Source of the DNA: Cytophagales bacterium
Lineage (GTDB): Bacteria > Bacteroidota > Bacteroidia > Cytophagales > Cyclobacteriaceae
DNA: 64,000 nucleotides
Direction: 5' to 3'
Assembly (NCBI GenBank): GCA_022360015.1
Contig: JAKSDQ010000288.1
Coordinates: 62,001-126,000 of the forward strand
Both the position numbers and the translations under genes were made by a program. The notes under the pieces are model-generated. The model saw only the letters and a list, made by a program, of their open reading frames with translations. It had not been told where the DNA came from and made no database searches. The stretch's first letter is position 1, and every line of letters starts with the position of its first letter. Positions 43,646 through 52,091 of this stretch are shown here, piece after piece.

Positions 43646-44920
43646 ATTCAATTGTCACAATATCTCCCGGAAATTCCCCACATTATATTGAGTCAGTAAG
43701 AAAACGGCGCCCAAAGAGTTTTCATAGGCTTATTTAAATATTTTTTTGGATGTCTGACTTGTTTTTTTGCAGCGAGGATCGTCAATAGCCTGGAAGATAC
43801 TCGGAATTTTTCTATAAACGGTTGAATGGAGTAAGGCAAGTCTAAATGATCTGATCCCTTTATTTGCTTCAATACAGCTATTTTTAATCATTTATGCCAA
43901 CAATTTTGTGTTAGATTCAGCATCAAAATTTACCGGAACTCAACCTAATTGATGATAGTTCAGCGTTTTTTATATCTTCTAACAAACACTAGCTAATACC
44001 TCACTTCGTGATCTCTCAGTGTTTTTCTATCTCTTTGGCCAGGAGGGGCTTTGCCCACCATTTTTCCATTAATTTGTCCATGGAATATCTTAGGATGTAA
44101 GCGCAAGATCTCAGAAATTTGAAACAATTAACCTCTCACAAGTATCATCCGGGGTACTTCCGTACTTTATGGTTACACAACGACTTTAATGACTAAAATA
44201 AGAGGTGATCTACTGTATCATGTCAGCTATTAAGTATATTATGACAGCACCGATCCCTTAACCGGAGAAGAGATTAGTACCCAACTTTTGGCCAATCAAT
44301 TTGGGGGTGTGGTCAGTGAAATCTCCGGCGACTACGTTGAAATCTCCATAAGGGGTAATGCAGTCATCGATAAACTTTTTGAGGTAGAGTCCAATGTCAC
44401 AGAGCTGGAAGGCTCATGCACAAACCAGCGTTTTCCCTTAACGCAACCCTGCAGGCGGGTTCAAGACCATGTGGATGCCAGACCAGGAGGTTTGGCATCC
44501 TCCACCAAATCAAGGTTGCCATGTGAGATTTTAGTAACTATCCGTTTTCGTGATAAATGTAAAGCCTATTTATTTCTTTGAAAAATACCTGAAATCCGGT
44601 TTTGGAAGGGCTTTTGTTAAGTGGCATTTTTAGTAACTATTTCGTAATAGAAGTATAATAAAAAAACAAATAATTTGCATTATACTTCGGAAACAGGTAT
44701 TTAAAAGCTGTAACGCTAGAATTGAGTGAAACAAACTGCATAATTACTCGATACCGTCCACTTCTCAAAATTACTTTTACAATACAAATGACTAACATAA
44801 CCCAAACCTTCTAAAGTGCTTAATGACCGATTGCGATGATGAAAAGTATTTATTTTTTCCCATTACCATATTAAATTAGCACCTGAAAATTCATTCACTA
44901 AAAATATGGAGGATCTTTAC
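43646..44920. other. gene-poor stretch of about 1.3 kb
   Basis: Nothing I can name. On the minus strand 43984-44121 has a stop-free stretch that reads sense-like (GQINGKMVGKAPPGQRDRK). On the plus strand 44234-44581 is open and its first half looks like protein (YDSTDPLTGEEISTQLL, VVSEISGDYVEISI) before the sequence becomes Cys/Arg-rich and chance-like. Both could be eroded gene fragments. Neither has a start site. Confidence 0.35.
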
Positions 44921-46072
44921 ATGCTCACACGTAAAAATTTGTTAAGCCTGTCTTTATCCGCATTGTTTGGGATAATGACAATATATAGTCAATCGGTAAA
45001 TGCCGCAAACGGTGTAACATTATATACACCTTACACCAATATATCTGTCCCGCCAGGAGAGTCGATTGATTATACAATTGATGTAATTAACAACAGCAAC
45101 ACCATCCAAAATGTAGTCATTTCGCTGACTGGGGTACCTGAAACCTGGAATTACATAATAAAATCAGGGGGGTGGAACATCAAACAACTCTCAATACTGC
45201 CAAGAGAGAAAAAAAGCCTCTCGCTTAAAGTAGAAGTACCTCTGAAAGTGGATAAGGGAAACTACAGGTTCAGGGTATTGGCGGGTAGATTCAATGCATT
45301 GCCCCTGACCATCAATGTATCGGAGCAGGGAACGTTTAAAACCGAGTTTACCACCAGCCAGGCCAACATGCAGGGGCATGCTAAATCCAAATTTACCTAT
45401 AAAGCAGCATTGAAGAATCGGACAGCCGATAAACAATTATATTCATTAAGAGCCCAGGCACCACGTGGATGGAAGGTTGATTTCAAGCCTGATAACCGGC
45501 AGGCTACCTCAGTAGAAATTGAGGCAAACAATTCTAAAGACATCACCATTGAAATAGACCCACCTGATAACCTGAAAGCCGGATCCTACAAAATGCCGGT
45601 GAGTGCAAGAACAAGCTCCACATCTGCAGATCTGGAGTTGGAAGTGGTTATTACCGGATCCTATGAAATGGAATTGACCACGCCCACCGGATTACTTAGC
45701 ACCAGTATCACCGCTGGTAATGACAAAAGAGTAGGGCTGCTCGTTAAAAATACCGGTTCTACAGAACTCAGGGATGTAAATCTCAGCTCCTCTGCCCCAT
45801 CAGGATGGGAGGTGGTTTTTGAACCAAAAAAAATAGATAAACTCGAAGCTGGTCAGAATACCGAAGTTTTCGCTGAATTAAAAGCTGACAAAAAGGCTAT
45901 TGCCGGAGACTATGTAACAAGCATTACCGCCAGGACACCTGAAGTAACTTCTAAAGTTTCGTTGAGGGTTTCGGTAAAAACCCCCATGTTTTGGGGGTGG
46001 GTTGGCATACTTGTTATAACGATCGCAGCGGGTAGTATATATTATCTTTTCCGAAAGTTTGGAAGGAGGTAA
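44921..46072 (+). CDS. NEW3-domain membrane protein (COG1470-like), ABC exporter partner
   Basis: 383 residues from the ATG at 44921, which has GGAGG 8 bases upstream. The earlier in-frame ATG (44906) overlaps that site and is rejected. A signal peptide to about 28 is followed by three immunoglobulin-like modules: TPYTNISVPPGESIDYTIDV, then AALKNRTADKQLYSLRAQAP, then VGLLVKNTGSTELRDVNLS with SGWEVVFEP, which are the NEW3 repeats. One membrane segment near 352-373 ends in FRKFGRR. So a periplasmic body is anchored at the C-terminus. It forms an operon with an ABC ATPase and permease, spaced 3 bases from the first. The export substrate is unknown. Confidence 0.85.
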   Translation: MLTRKNLLSLSLSALFGIMTIYSQSVNAANGVTLYTPYTNISVPPGESIDYTIDVINNSNTIQNVVISLTGVPETWNYIIKSGGWNIKQLSILPREKKSLSLKVEVPLKVDKGNYRFRVLAGRFNALPLTINVSEQGTFKTEFTTSQANMQGHAKSKFTYKAALKNRTADKQLYSLRAQAPRGWKVDFKPDNRQATSVEIEANNSKDITIEIDPPDNLKAGSYKMPVSARTSSTSADLELEVVITGSYEMELTTPTGLLSTSITAGNDKRVGLLVKNTGSTELRDVNLSSSAPSGWEVVFEPKKIDKLEAGQNTEVFAELKADKKAIAGDYVTSITARTPEVTSKVSLRVSVKTPMFWGWVGILVITIAAGSIYYLFRKFGRR

Positions 46073-46075
46073 ACA

Positions 46076-47062
46076 ATGACCCAGAATATCATTGAACTGG
46101 TAGACCTTACCAAAAAGTATGGAAGCCATCTTGCCGTTGATAAACTTAGCCTAACCATCAAAAAGGGTGAAGTGTTTGGCCTACTTGGCCCAAATGGCGC
46201 GGGAAAATCGACAACAATCCTCATGATGTTGGGGCTCACAGAACCGGATTCGGGAACTGTTAAAGTGTGTAATATTAATTCCACCAACAATCCCATCGAA
46301 GTAAAAAAAAGAGTAGGTTACTTACCCGAGGATGTGGGGTTTTACGAAGATATGACGGGGTTGGAGAATATTATTTACACCGCCAGACTTAATGGCATTT
46401 CAGGTGATGACGCCAGGGATAAGGCAACCGGGTTATTGAAGCGGGTAGGATTATCAGATGCCATGCTAAAAAAGACCGGCAAGTATTCACGCGGAATGCG
46501 TCAGCGCCTCGGTCTGGCCGATGTATTGATAAAGGATCCGGAAGTAATTATTCTGGATGAGCCCACATTGGGTATTGATCCGACCGGGGTAAGGGATTTT
46601 CTTGAACTAATTGTTAAGTTGAGTAAAAAAGAAGGAATTACAGTACTTTTTTCATCACATCACCTGCTTCAGGTGCAGCAGGTTTGCGATAGGGTGGGCT
46701 TATTTGTAAAAGGAAAGCTATTGGCTGAAGGTGATGTCCAGTCCCTGTCCAATAAACTATTCGACAATAACGCTTATACGATCGAAACAGATCTTTCCCT
46801 GCCAAGTAGCAGAAATTCAAGTGGTAATCCCAAAAAGTGTACCACCACAGGCCTCAAAGAGATACTGCAAGGGGTTCCGGGAATTGCCTCTATAAAGAAA
46901 AAAAACGATATATTTCAAATTGAATGTTCCCATGACCTGACTTCCGAAATTGCCAGAACCATTCTTAAGTCAGGTGCCAATTTAAACTATCTGAATAAAA
47001 AGGAATATGGGCTGGACGATATTTATTACCGGTATTTTGAAGGAGGTGTAAATCATGAATAA
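46076..47062 (+). CDS. ABC transporter ATP-binding protein
   Basis: 328 residues. Walker A LLGPNGAGKSTTILMML, signature YSRGMRQRLGLADVL and Walker B PEVIILDEPTLGIDPTG are intact, as is the H-loop SSHHL. The C-terminal 110 residues are a partner-specific extension (LSNKLFDNNAYTIETDL, SCSHDLTSEIARTIL in outline). The start has a near-perfect AAGGAGGT ribosome site, rare among the other genes here. It overlaps the next ATG by 8 bases, so it is coupled. It powers an ABC-2 type exporter. Confidence 0.93.
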   Translation: MTQNIIELVDLTKKYGSHLAVDKLSLTIKKGEVFGLLGPNGAGKSTTILMMLGLTEPDSGTVKVCNINSTNNPIEVKKRVGYLPEDVGFYEDMTGLENIIYTARLNGISGDDARDKATGLLKRVGLSDAMLKKTGKYSRGMRQRLGLADVLIKDPEVIILDEPTLGIDPTGVRDFLELIVKLSKKEGITVLFSSHHLLQVQQVCDRVGLFVKGKLLAEGDVQSLSNKLFDNNAYTIETDLSLPSSRNSSGNPKKCTTTGLKEILQGVPGIASIKKKNDIFQIECSHDLTSEIARTILKSGANLNYLNKKEYGLDDIYYRYFEGGVNHE

Positions 47063-47165
47063 TCCAGTAAGACAAGCGCCACTGTCAGTTAAATCCGGAC
47101 TATCGAAACTGGTGCGTTTTTTCTCACAAATGAGAAAAAAACTACGGGAGAAAACAAACAAATAA
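47055..47165 (+). pseudogene. detached N-terminal segment of the ABC-2 permease
   Basis: A 36-residue frame (MNNPVRQAPLSVKSGLSKL and a basic end, RKKLREKTNK) with GGAGGTG 8 bases upstream. It overlaps the ATPase stop and ends 17 bases before the permease ATG. The permease frame read backwards gives ITHPFRVMVQKEISDHI, so the two parts would join as one protein if about 8 bases were removed near 47150-47165. The ribosome site belongs to this piece, not to the ATG at 47183. I read it as a small insertion splitting the permease, or a genuine leader peptide. Confidence 0.5.
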
Positions 47166-47182
47166 CCCACCCTTTCCGGGTA

Positions 47183-48109
47183 ATGGTGCAAAAAGAAATT
47201 TCCGATCATATAACCAGTTGGCGTTTCATAATACTCATCGCAATCATTGCCCTAACATGCATGGGCTCTTTGTATACCGCCGTTACCAACATCGGAAATG
47301 CCGTCAAACCAAATGACCCTGCCGGCACATTCTTTTTCCTGAAGTTATTCACAATTTCCGATGGTACTATGCCATCTTTCTTCGTATTTGTCAGTTTTCT
47401 GGGGCCTTTGTTGGGTATAAGCCTTGGATTTGATAGCATTAATTCCGAACAAAGCAAAGGTACACTGAGCAGGATTCTTTCGCACCCGATTCCCCGTGAT
47501 TATATCATTAATGCTAAGTTTACCGGGGCCCTTTTCGTAGTTAGTGTGATGTTTTTTGCACTTAGCTTTTTGGTGTTGGGGATAGGGATAATGGTCATCG
47601 GCATTCCTCCGACAGCCGAAGAGTTCGTGCGAATTATCCTATTTACCATGCTCAGCATCATATACGTTGCATTTTGGTTAAATCTATCCATTTTATTTTC
47701 AGTGCGGTTCAAGCAAGCAGCCACCTCGGCATTGGCAGGAATTGCCGTTTGGTTATTCTTTACCATATTTTACCGCATTATCGTTAACTTAATTACCAAA
47801 GTACTTGAACCCTCAAAGCTGGCATCACCTCGTCAGCTATTTCTACATGAAAAATTAAAATTCGGATTGAAACAAATAATGCCCAACGAGCTTTTTAATG
47901 AGGCCACAAACATATTGTTGGTACCGTCAGTTCGCAGCCTTGGCCCATTAACTATGGAGCAAATTCAAGGAGCCATTCCGGGCCCTTTGCCCTTAGGTCA
48001 AAGTGTATTACTCATCTGGCCCCAGGTGACCGGGCTTATTGCGGCAACGGTTATTTGCTTTGTGCTTTCATACATCGCTTTTATGCGAAGAGAGATTCGG
48101 TCAAGGTAA
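47183..48109 (+). CDS. ABC-2 type transporter permease
   Basis: 308 residues with six membrane segments at about 14-35, 67-90, 117-142, 155-178, 185-205 and 280-302. The cytoplasmic loop INSEQSKGTLSRILSHPIPRDYIINAKF is typical of the COG1277-type permeases. The conserved start SDHITSWRFIILIAIIALTC fits. It has no ribosome site of its own and probably depends on coupling to the upstream 36-codon frame, or represents the main part of a split gene. It carries the membrane path for the ATPase at 46076. Confidence 0.85.
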   Translation: MVQKEISDHITSWRFIILIAIIALTCMGSLYTAVTNIGNAVKPNDPAGTFFFLKLFTISDGTMPSFFVFVSFLGPLLGISLGFDSINSEQSKGTLSRILSHPIPRDYIINAKFTGALFVVSVMFFALSFLVLGIGIMVIGIPPTAEEFVRIILFTMLSIIYVAFWLNLSILFSVRFKQAATSALAGIAVWLFFTIFYRIIVNLITKVLEPSKLASPRQLFLHEKLKFGLKQIMPNELFNEATNILLVPSVRSLGPLTMEQIQGAIPGPLPLGQSVLLIWPQVTGLIAATVICFVLSYIAFMRREIRSR

Positions 48110-48165
48110 GGCAACGGAGAAAGAGTTTTTATTCACTTTATCGAATCAGCAGGCTAGCTTGTAGC

Positions 48166-48198
48166 AGCAACAGGTCTTCAACTGTTACTGTTGCTTTC
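48166..48198 (+). terminator. weak hairpin after the NEW3-ABC operon
   Basis: AGCAACAG (48166-48173) pairs with CTGTTGCT (48188-48195) and is followed by TTCTGG. No long T tract. The gap 48110-48440 otherwise holds no gene. Confidence 0.3.
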
Positions 48199-48440
48199 TG
48201 GCAGTATTCCCCCTTGCCCCTGACCAATTACTTATTTAGTCTGTTAAAAGGGCTCTTATGAAAGAATAGACTTGATTTCAAAAGCTATTGTCGACTGTCA
48301 ATAATTATTATTCATTTTAATAGACCAAAGTTGGGATAATGCAACTCTTTTTAGTTGTATTTCAAAATATCTATGCTTAAATTGCTAATGAATATAATAT
48401 TTTTTGCCCCATATTTTTTAAACGAGTTTCACTTGATCAA

Positions 48441-48737
48441 ATGGGAAAGAAAAAAGACAAAACAAAACCCAAGCATATAATTGAATTAAATCTATATGCC
48501 CTGTCAAGCCTCATGAAGGAAGTAGGACTTCCTGGTTTTATTGTAGTTATGGTCACCTTTGTTTTTCTCATTTTTGGAACCCACAATCAAAAAATTGAAT
48601 TTATCGATAGATTTATTTTGCTAAAGGACATGGGACAAAACCCTTTTCCATGCGTTTTCATAATAATCATCCAGGGCATTATAATCATTTCAATCAGCAT
48701 TTACTTTGCTAAAATGCAAAAGATGCATAATCAGTAA
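48441..48737 (+). CDS. small two-pass membrane protein
   Basis: 98 residues: a basic N-terminus (GKKKDKTKPK), then membrane segments at about 32-48 (FIVVMVTFVFLIFG) and 70-90 (CVFIIIIQGIIIISISIYFA). It ends in a short charged tail. Base composition is AT-rich like its neighbours to 51.2 kb. No family recognised. A second small membrane protein follows after 92 bases on the same strand and they may act together. Confidence 0.55.
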   Translation: MGKKKDKTKPKHIIELNLYALSSLMKEVGLPGFIVVMVTFVFLIFGTHNQKIEFIDRFILLKDMGQNPFPCVFIIIIQGIIIISISIYFAKMQKMHNQ

Positions 48738-48829
48738 ATTAGTCGGATTGCCAAAGAAAAAAGTGAATGGCAAGAAAAATATTTGAACAAAAAATTAAAT
48801 TCCAGTGAATAATCATAATTTTCGTTAGT

Positions 48830-49354
48830 ATGTGGTTCGCAGTTATTATTCTTACATTTTTTATGCTTTCGATTTTCAGAAAGCTCTTTATCAATTTCAA
48901 TACTTTGAAATTCAAATATAAGTTATATGGATTGCGGGATGAACTTAGAAAGGTTTCAACAGGATCATCCAAAGATTCAGAAGAGGAATGGTTATTGGAC
49001 TATTATGATAATACATTATCAAAAACTATTAAGGAGTCGTATTATCTAACTTTATTTCATATCATTATGCTGCAATTGAAGCACAACGAAAAGAACCTGG
49101 ACGAGCTATATGATAAGCTAAATACAGAGACTAAAAAGCGACCTGCATTGCTACGAATACAGAAAGAGTTTAACAAGACAATCACTGATTATATTTTTAA
49201 ACAGCACTATATTTCTTATTATTTATTTGTTAAACCGATTTTAGTATCACTTATTGGGGTTTCTGGTGGAGTGAAAAAAATTGAATTCTGGATAAGTAGA
49301 ATATGTGTTTTCCCAGAAACCTCAGACTCAAAAAGGTTTGTATCCAATTTGTAG
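48830..49354 (+). CDS. uncharacterised membrane-anchored helical protein
   Basis: 174 residues. An N-terminal membrane segment (AVIILTFFMLSIFRKLFI) precedes a long charged helical body (YKLYGLRDELRKVST to KNLDELYDKLNTETKK). A weaker hydrophobic segment (LFVKPILVSLIGVSGGV) lies near 145. The N-terminal anchor plus helices resembles other single-pass cytoplasmic proteins of unknown function. No family recognised. AT-rich codon use. Confidence 0.5.
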   Translation: MWFAVIILTFFMLSIFRKLFINFNTLKFKYKLYGLRDELRKVSTGSSKDSEEEWLLDYYDNTLSKTIKESYYLTLFHIIMLQLKHNEKNLDELYDKLNTETKKRPALLRIQKEFNKTITDYIFKQHYISYYLFVKPILVSLIGVSGGVKKIEFWISRICVFPETSDSKRFVSNL

Positions 49355-49451
49355 GCGGTAATAGTTTCTTCTCGTTAAATAAGACCTTTTTAAATGGCCT
49401 CTCAGGCTTTCGCATACTTGAAATATGATTTTAGGCTTTGCCCTTTTCTTG

Positions 49452-49976
49452 TTAAGGATTATCCACAACCTTATCTCTGTCACCAACTTTCTTCTTTTTA
49501 CCTAGTATAAAAACCGTTACAAGTGACACTAAAGTCGCACCTCCTAGTATACCTCCTAACCAATCATGGTCGGTTTTCCCTAAATCCCAGGCTGCCAGTG
49601 CAAAGGCCAGACTTATTATAAAGGCAAATATCTGGCCTCTTCCATTTTGATTTAATTGCCTTCCAACGATTTCTTTTTCCAATGCTCTTCTATGGCTTTG
49701 TTGTTTTTCAAAACCATTGAATAATATTTCACCCGCTTTAGGATTAATTTCATTGTATTTTTGCAAATCCTCAGGGCGGGGAATTGGGCTGGTATAATAA
49801 GACTCCATTGACATCGTAATGGAAGTCAATCTGGCTAGAACAAACGATTTTTCTTGTTCCGGAACCTTTTCTATAATTTCCAATATTTCGGGGGAAATAA
49901 AATCTTTATTGTAGGAATTTATTGTTATTGAGGGGTTTATCGGGGTTTGGCTGCTCTTTTTCAGCTTCCTCATCAC
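49452..49976 (-). CDS. DUF2335 family membrane protein
   Basis: 174 residues. The family block is PRPEDLQKYNEINPKAGEIL, then FNGFEKQQSHRRALEKEIVG, followed by two membrane segments (QIFAFIISLAFALAAWDLG and GGILGGATLVSLVTVFILG) and a basic tail GKKKKVGDRDK. DUF2335 proteins are small membrane proteins that often occur in prophages and mobile regions; their function is not known. It ends close to 49354 on the other strand and is preceded on its own strand by another small gene after 13 bases, so the two are likely one transcript. Confidence 0.85.
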   Translation of the reverse strand: MMRKLKKSSQTPINPSITINSYNKDFISPEILEIIEKVPEQEKSFVLARLTSITMSMESYYTSPIPRPEDLQKYNEINPKAGEILFNGFEKQQSHRRALEKEIVGRQLNQNGRGQIFAFIISLAFALAAWDLGKTDHDWLGGILGGATLVSLVTVFILGKKKKVGDRDKVVDNP

Positions 49977-49989
49977 TACTCATTGATCC

Positions 49990-50337
49990 TTATTTATAAT
50001 TGTTTAACATTTTTCCTGACTCTAATTCATCCAAAGACTTCTTAAGATCATGACCAACTGCCCGCCAATCTGACATGATAGCTTTTTTATCGGACATAAA
50101 TGGATCTCTTGAAATCTTGAAACTGTAATAATCGCCTGCCAGGTTGAACGCGCTCCCCGCTCCTTTGATAAATTCGGCATTACTCAGATTGCTTTTAAGC
50201 CACTTCCATATTCTCATCATTTCGATGTGTTTTAAGTTACACGATAATTTAAGTTGTAATAAAATCTTAGGAATTTTGGTAATTCTCTCAGATAAAGAAT
50301 TACTATATTCCTCCTCCTCCCTCAAACTATTTATCAT
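49990..50337 (-). CDS. small uncharacterised protein upstream of DUF2335
   Basis: 115 residues from the first ATG; a shorter start at MMRIWKWLKSNLSN (about 76 residues) is also possible. No signal peptide and no clear membrane segment (NAEFIKGAGSAFNLAGDYYS is weakly hydrophobic). The C-terminus is charged and helical (WRAVGHDLKKSLDELESGK). It shares a transcript with the DUF2335 gene, 13 bases apart. No family recognised. Confidence 0.5.
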   Translation of the reverse strand: MINSLREEEEYSNSLSERITKIPKILLQLKLSCNLKHIEMMRIWKWLKSNLSNAEFIKGAGSAFNLAGDYYSFKISRDPFMSDKKAIMSDWRAVGHDLKKSLDELESGKMLNNYK

Positions 50338-50592
50338 TTAATTTAACAAACCAAATTTACACTTTTTTTCACAATATTATAATTTTAATATACATTTTTT
50401 TAACCAAAATCATTACAAGATGTTCCAAGCAAGTGAGTTCGTTTGATTATACGAATATTAATATGCTCAATTTCAATTATTTATGACGGAAATCTTTGAT
50501 AGCCGCTTAAGTCATTACACCACTTTCCATACTTCATGTAGGTAACTGATTTCAGTAAGGCTTTTTATGATAAATTTTGTGAAAATTTCTGT

Positions 50593-50736
50593 TTAAACAA
50601 TAATGAGGAAAGTTTTCCCCCACAGCCCAGGTTTTTGACCCCCTCCAAATATTGGCTCCCGAATGGTATCCTTTCTTAATGTTTTAACCAACTCAGGTCT
50701 CTTCAATCTTTCATTCCTTACACCCTTCCAGATCAT
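50593..50736 (-). CDS. 47-residue frame overlapping the previous gene (ATGA)
   Basis: Starts by a 4-base ATGA overlap with the 71-residue gene, a coupling rarely seen by chance. It reads basic and glycine-containing (KGVRNERLKRPELVKTLRK, then FGGGQKPGLWGKTF). No family recognised. The stretch 50338-50592 after it is AT-rich and appears empty. Confidence 0.4.
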   Translation of the reverse strand: MIWKGVRNERLKRPELVKTLRKDTIREPIFGGGQKPGLWGKTFLIIV

Positions 50737-50948
50737 AAAGTAAATTGTAGATCACACAATACCATAAACTTATCCGGGTAATCATCCATCTCCCTCACCT
50801 GTTGATCCATTGAAATATCTCCAATAATCTCCATGACAGTCTTCTTTATCTGCCGTATATCCTTGTTGATTAGCAGATTATGCAAACCTGTGAATTCCTG
50901 ATGCCGGCTACCCAGCTCAACTATCAGGTCTTTGATTTCTTGTCTCAT
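50733..50948 (-). CDS. uncharacterised 71-residue protein
   Basis: 71 residues: two helical parts (KDLIVELGSRHQEFTGLHNLL and IRQIKKTVMEIIGDIS), then QQVREMDDYPDKFMVL. Charged and soluble. It lies in a minus-strand row of tiny genes (43, 71 and 47 residues) that runs away from a phage-like repressor. An ATGA overlap with the next small frame supports real translation. The helix-rich small size could suit an antitoxin or adapter, but I cannot assign a family. Confidence 0.5.
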   Translation of the reverse strand: MRQEIKDLIVELGSRHQEFTGLHNLLINKDIRQIKKTVMEIIGDISMDQQVREMDDYPDKFMVLCDLQFTL

Positions 50949-50959
50949 CTTAAAAAATT

Positions 50960-51091
50960 TTAGTTAATGCTTAAAAAATTTGATTCATTGCTTATTTCTC
51001 GTAGGTTAGCATCGTCAATCAGCGTTTTTCCGCTTTGCAGAATTTTTTTAAGTATGCGGGAAGTTATATTCATGGATGCCTTAAAAATCAT
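50960..51091 (-). CDS. possible 43-residue protein, first of the repressor-divergent row
   Basis: ATG at 51091, or an inner ATG at 51073. The sequence is helical and polar (ITSRILKKILQSGKTLIDD, NLREISNESNFLS). It lies 11 bases before the 71-residue gene and about 76 bases from the operator, at the place where the divergent transcript would begin. No family recognised. Confidence 0.38.
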   Translation of the reverse strand: MIFKASMNITSRILKKILQSGKTLIDDANLREISNESNFLSIN

Positions 51092-51166
51092 TTTGATAAG
51101 TTTTCTTTGATAAATTCTTAACTCATCGCTTATATTTATGGCATTTGTAATAAACTTAATACAAAT

Positions 51167-51208
51167 ATATAGTCATTTGACTACAAAAATAACATCAAAT
51201 GACTATAT
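51167..51208. promoter_or_regulatory. repressor operator: perfect 14-bp inverted repeat
   Basis: ATATAGTCATTTGA (51167-51180) and its exact reverse complement TCAAATGACTATAT (51195-51208) are separated by 14 bases. The left arm also starts a second palindrome TAGTCATTTGACTA (51170-51183). A minus-strand -7 box TATATTTG lies at 51163-51170, and another TATTTTTG at 51184-51191. The repressor start is 10 bases downstream. Layout as in phage immunity regions. Confidence 0.75.
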
Positions 51209-51217
51209 TTTTTACTG

Positions 51218-51673
51218 ATGGCAAATAAAAACAATATAGCAGAAAGCTCAATTCAAGAAAGAATGAAACAGTTGGTGGACGCCATTGGCACTAAAAATTC
51301 ATTTGGCAAGGCAATTGGTGTGAATCCGTCGGTGATAGGGAATATAGTTGGCAGAAGGTTAAGCAAACCTAGTTTTGAATTGATTGAAAAAATTATGCGA
51401 AAATTTCCTGATGTTAATTTAGAATGGCTGATTCTCGGCAAAGGAACAATTTGGAAACCCGAAAAGTCCACCACCGGAAAAACACAAGATCAACAAGCCG
51501 CACTCATCAACAAAACCGTTAAACAAGAAGTAAAAAAGCAAACTGAAATCCTTGAAAAACTCATAGAAAGCCAAAAAAGGGAAATCAACACCCTCACCAG
51601 CTACATCGCTCGCCTCGAAAAAGAACTTCAAAAATACGAAAACCCAAACAGCAACAGTGCAAGCAACAGTTGA
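51218..51673 (+). CDS. phage-type HTH repressor with coiled-coil tail
   Basis: 151 residues. The helix-turn-helix lies at about 15-65: MKQLVDAIGTKNSFGKAIGVN with the recognition helix SVIGNIVGRRLSKPSFELIEKI, then MRKFPDVNLEWLILGKGTIW. This is the CI/Cro-like form common in Bacteroidota prophages. There is no peptidase (LexA-like) domain. The tail (80-145) is a coiled coil (KQTEILEKLIESQKREINTL). It is divergent from a row of tiny genes, with a clear operator in between, so it probably represses itself and that row. Confidence 0.85.
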   Translation: MANKNNIAESSIQERMKQLVDAIGTKNSFGKAIGVNPSVIGNIVGRRLSKPSFELIEKIMRKFPDVNLEWLILGKGTIWKPEKSTTGKTQDQQAALINKTVKQEVKKQTEILEKLIESQKREINTLTSYIARLEKELQKYENPNSNSASNS

Positions 51674-51756
51674 ATACTATTACCTACACGTTTGTTGTTG
51701 CTCGCTCCATTGCTCAAAACCGTAGTCCTTGTGCAACTTCTCTTTGCCTGTAATCT

Positions 51757-52068
51757 TTAAACCAGCACGCCCTCGTTGACAGATTTCAGGTAGCCTAAAA
51801 GTTCCCTGCCTTTTCCTACATCGGGGTCATAGAGTCTTACAAAATTGTCGTCTTCGCGCCAGCTTGGAACAAACGAAATCGAAGCAATTTTTTTGTTTTT
51901 AACGGCAACACGTACCAAAAGGCCTTCCCTGAAAATTTTGTACCGGTCTTTGCGCCGGTCGTTAAAAGCAAATTGTGCCAGGCTGTGAAAAATCGGTTTC
52001 CTTTTATCAAAATTTATTAAATGGTTGAACAAGGCGTTTATTGTATCTATGGTATGTGTATTATTCAA
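51757..52068 (-). pseudogene. fragment of a CapA-like (poly-gamma-glutamate synthesis) protein
   Basis: 103 residues, of which the last 65 (YKIFREGLLVRVAVKNKKI, FVPSWREDDNFVRLYDPDV, GKGRELLGYLKSVN) read like the C-terminal end of CapA-type enzymes, including the IFHSLAQFAF strand in place of SLGNFVF. A full protein would be about 350-400 residues, so the catalytic metal-binding part is gone. The N-terminus is not related to it. A real but shortened gene is the alternative. Confidence 0.45.
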
Positions 52069-52091
52069 TTAACCAGTCAATTGAAAATCCG

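Noticed and set aside
43602-48000. Integrated element bounded by att repeats of ssrA
   Set aside because: I could not find a second copy of the ssrA 3' end downstream, nor an integrase gene in the window.
47183-48109. CRISPR array or tandem repeats in the accessory part
   Set aside because: No regularly spaced repeats seen anywhere in the window.
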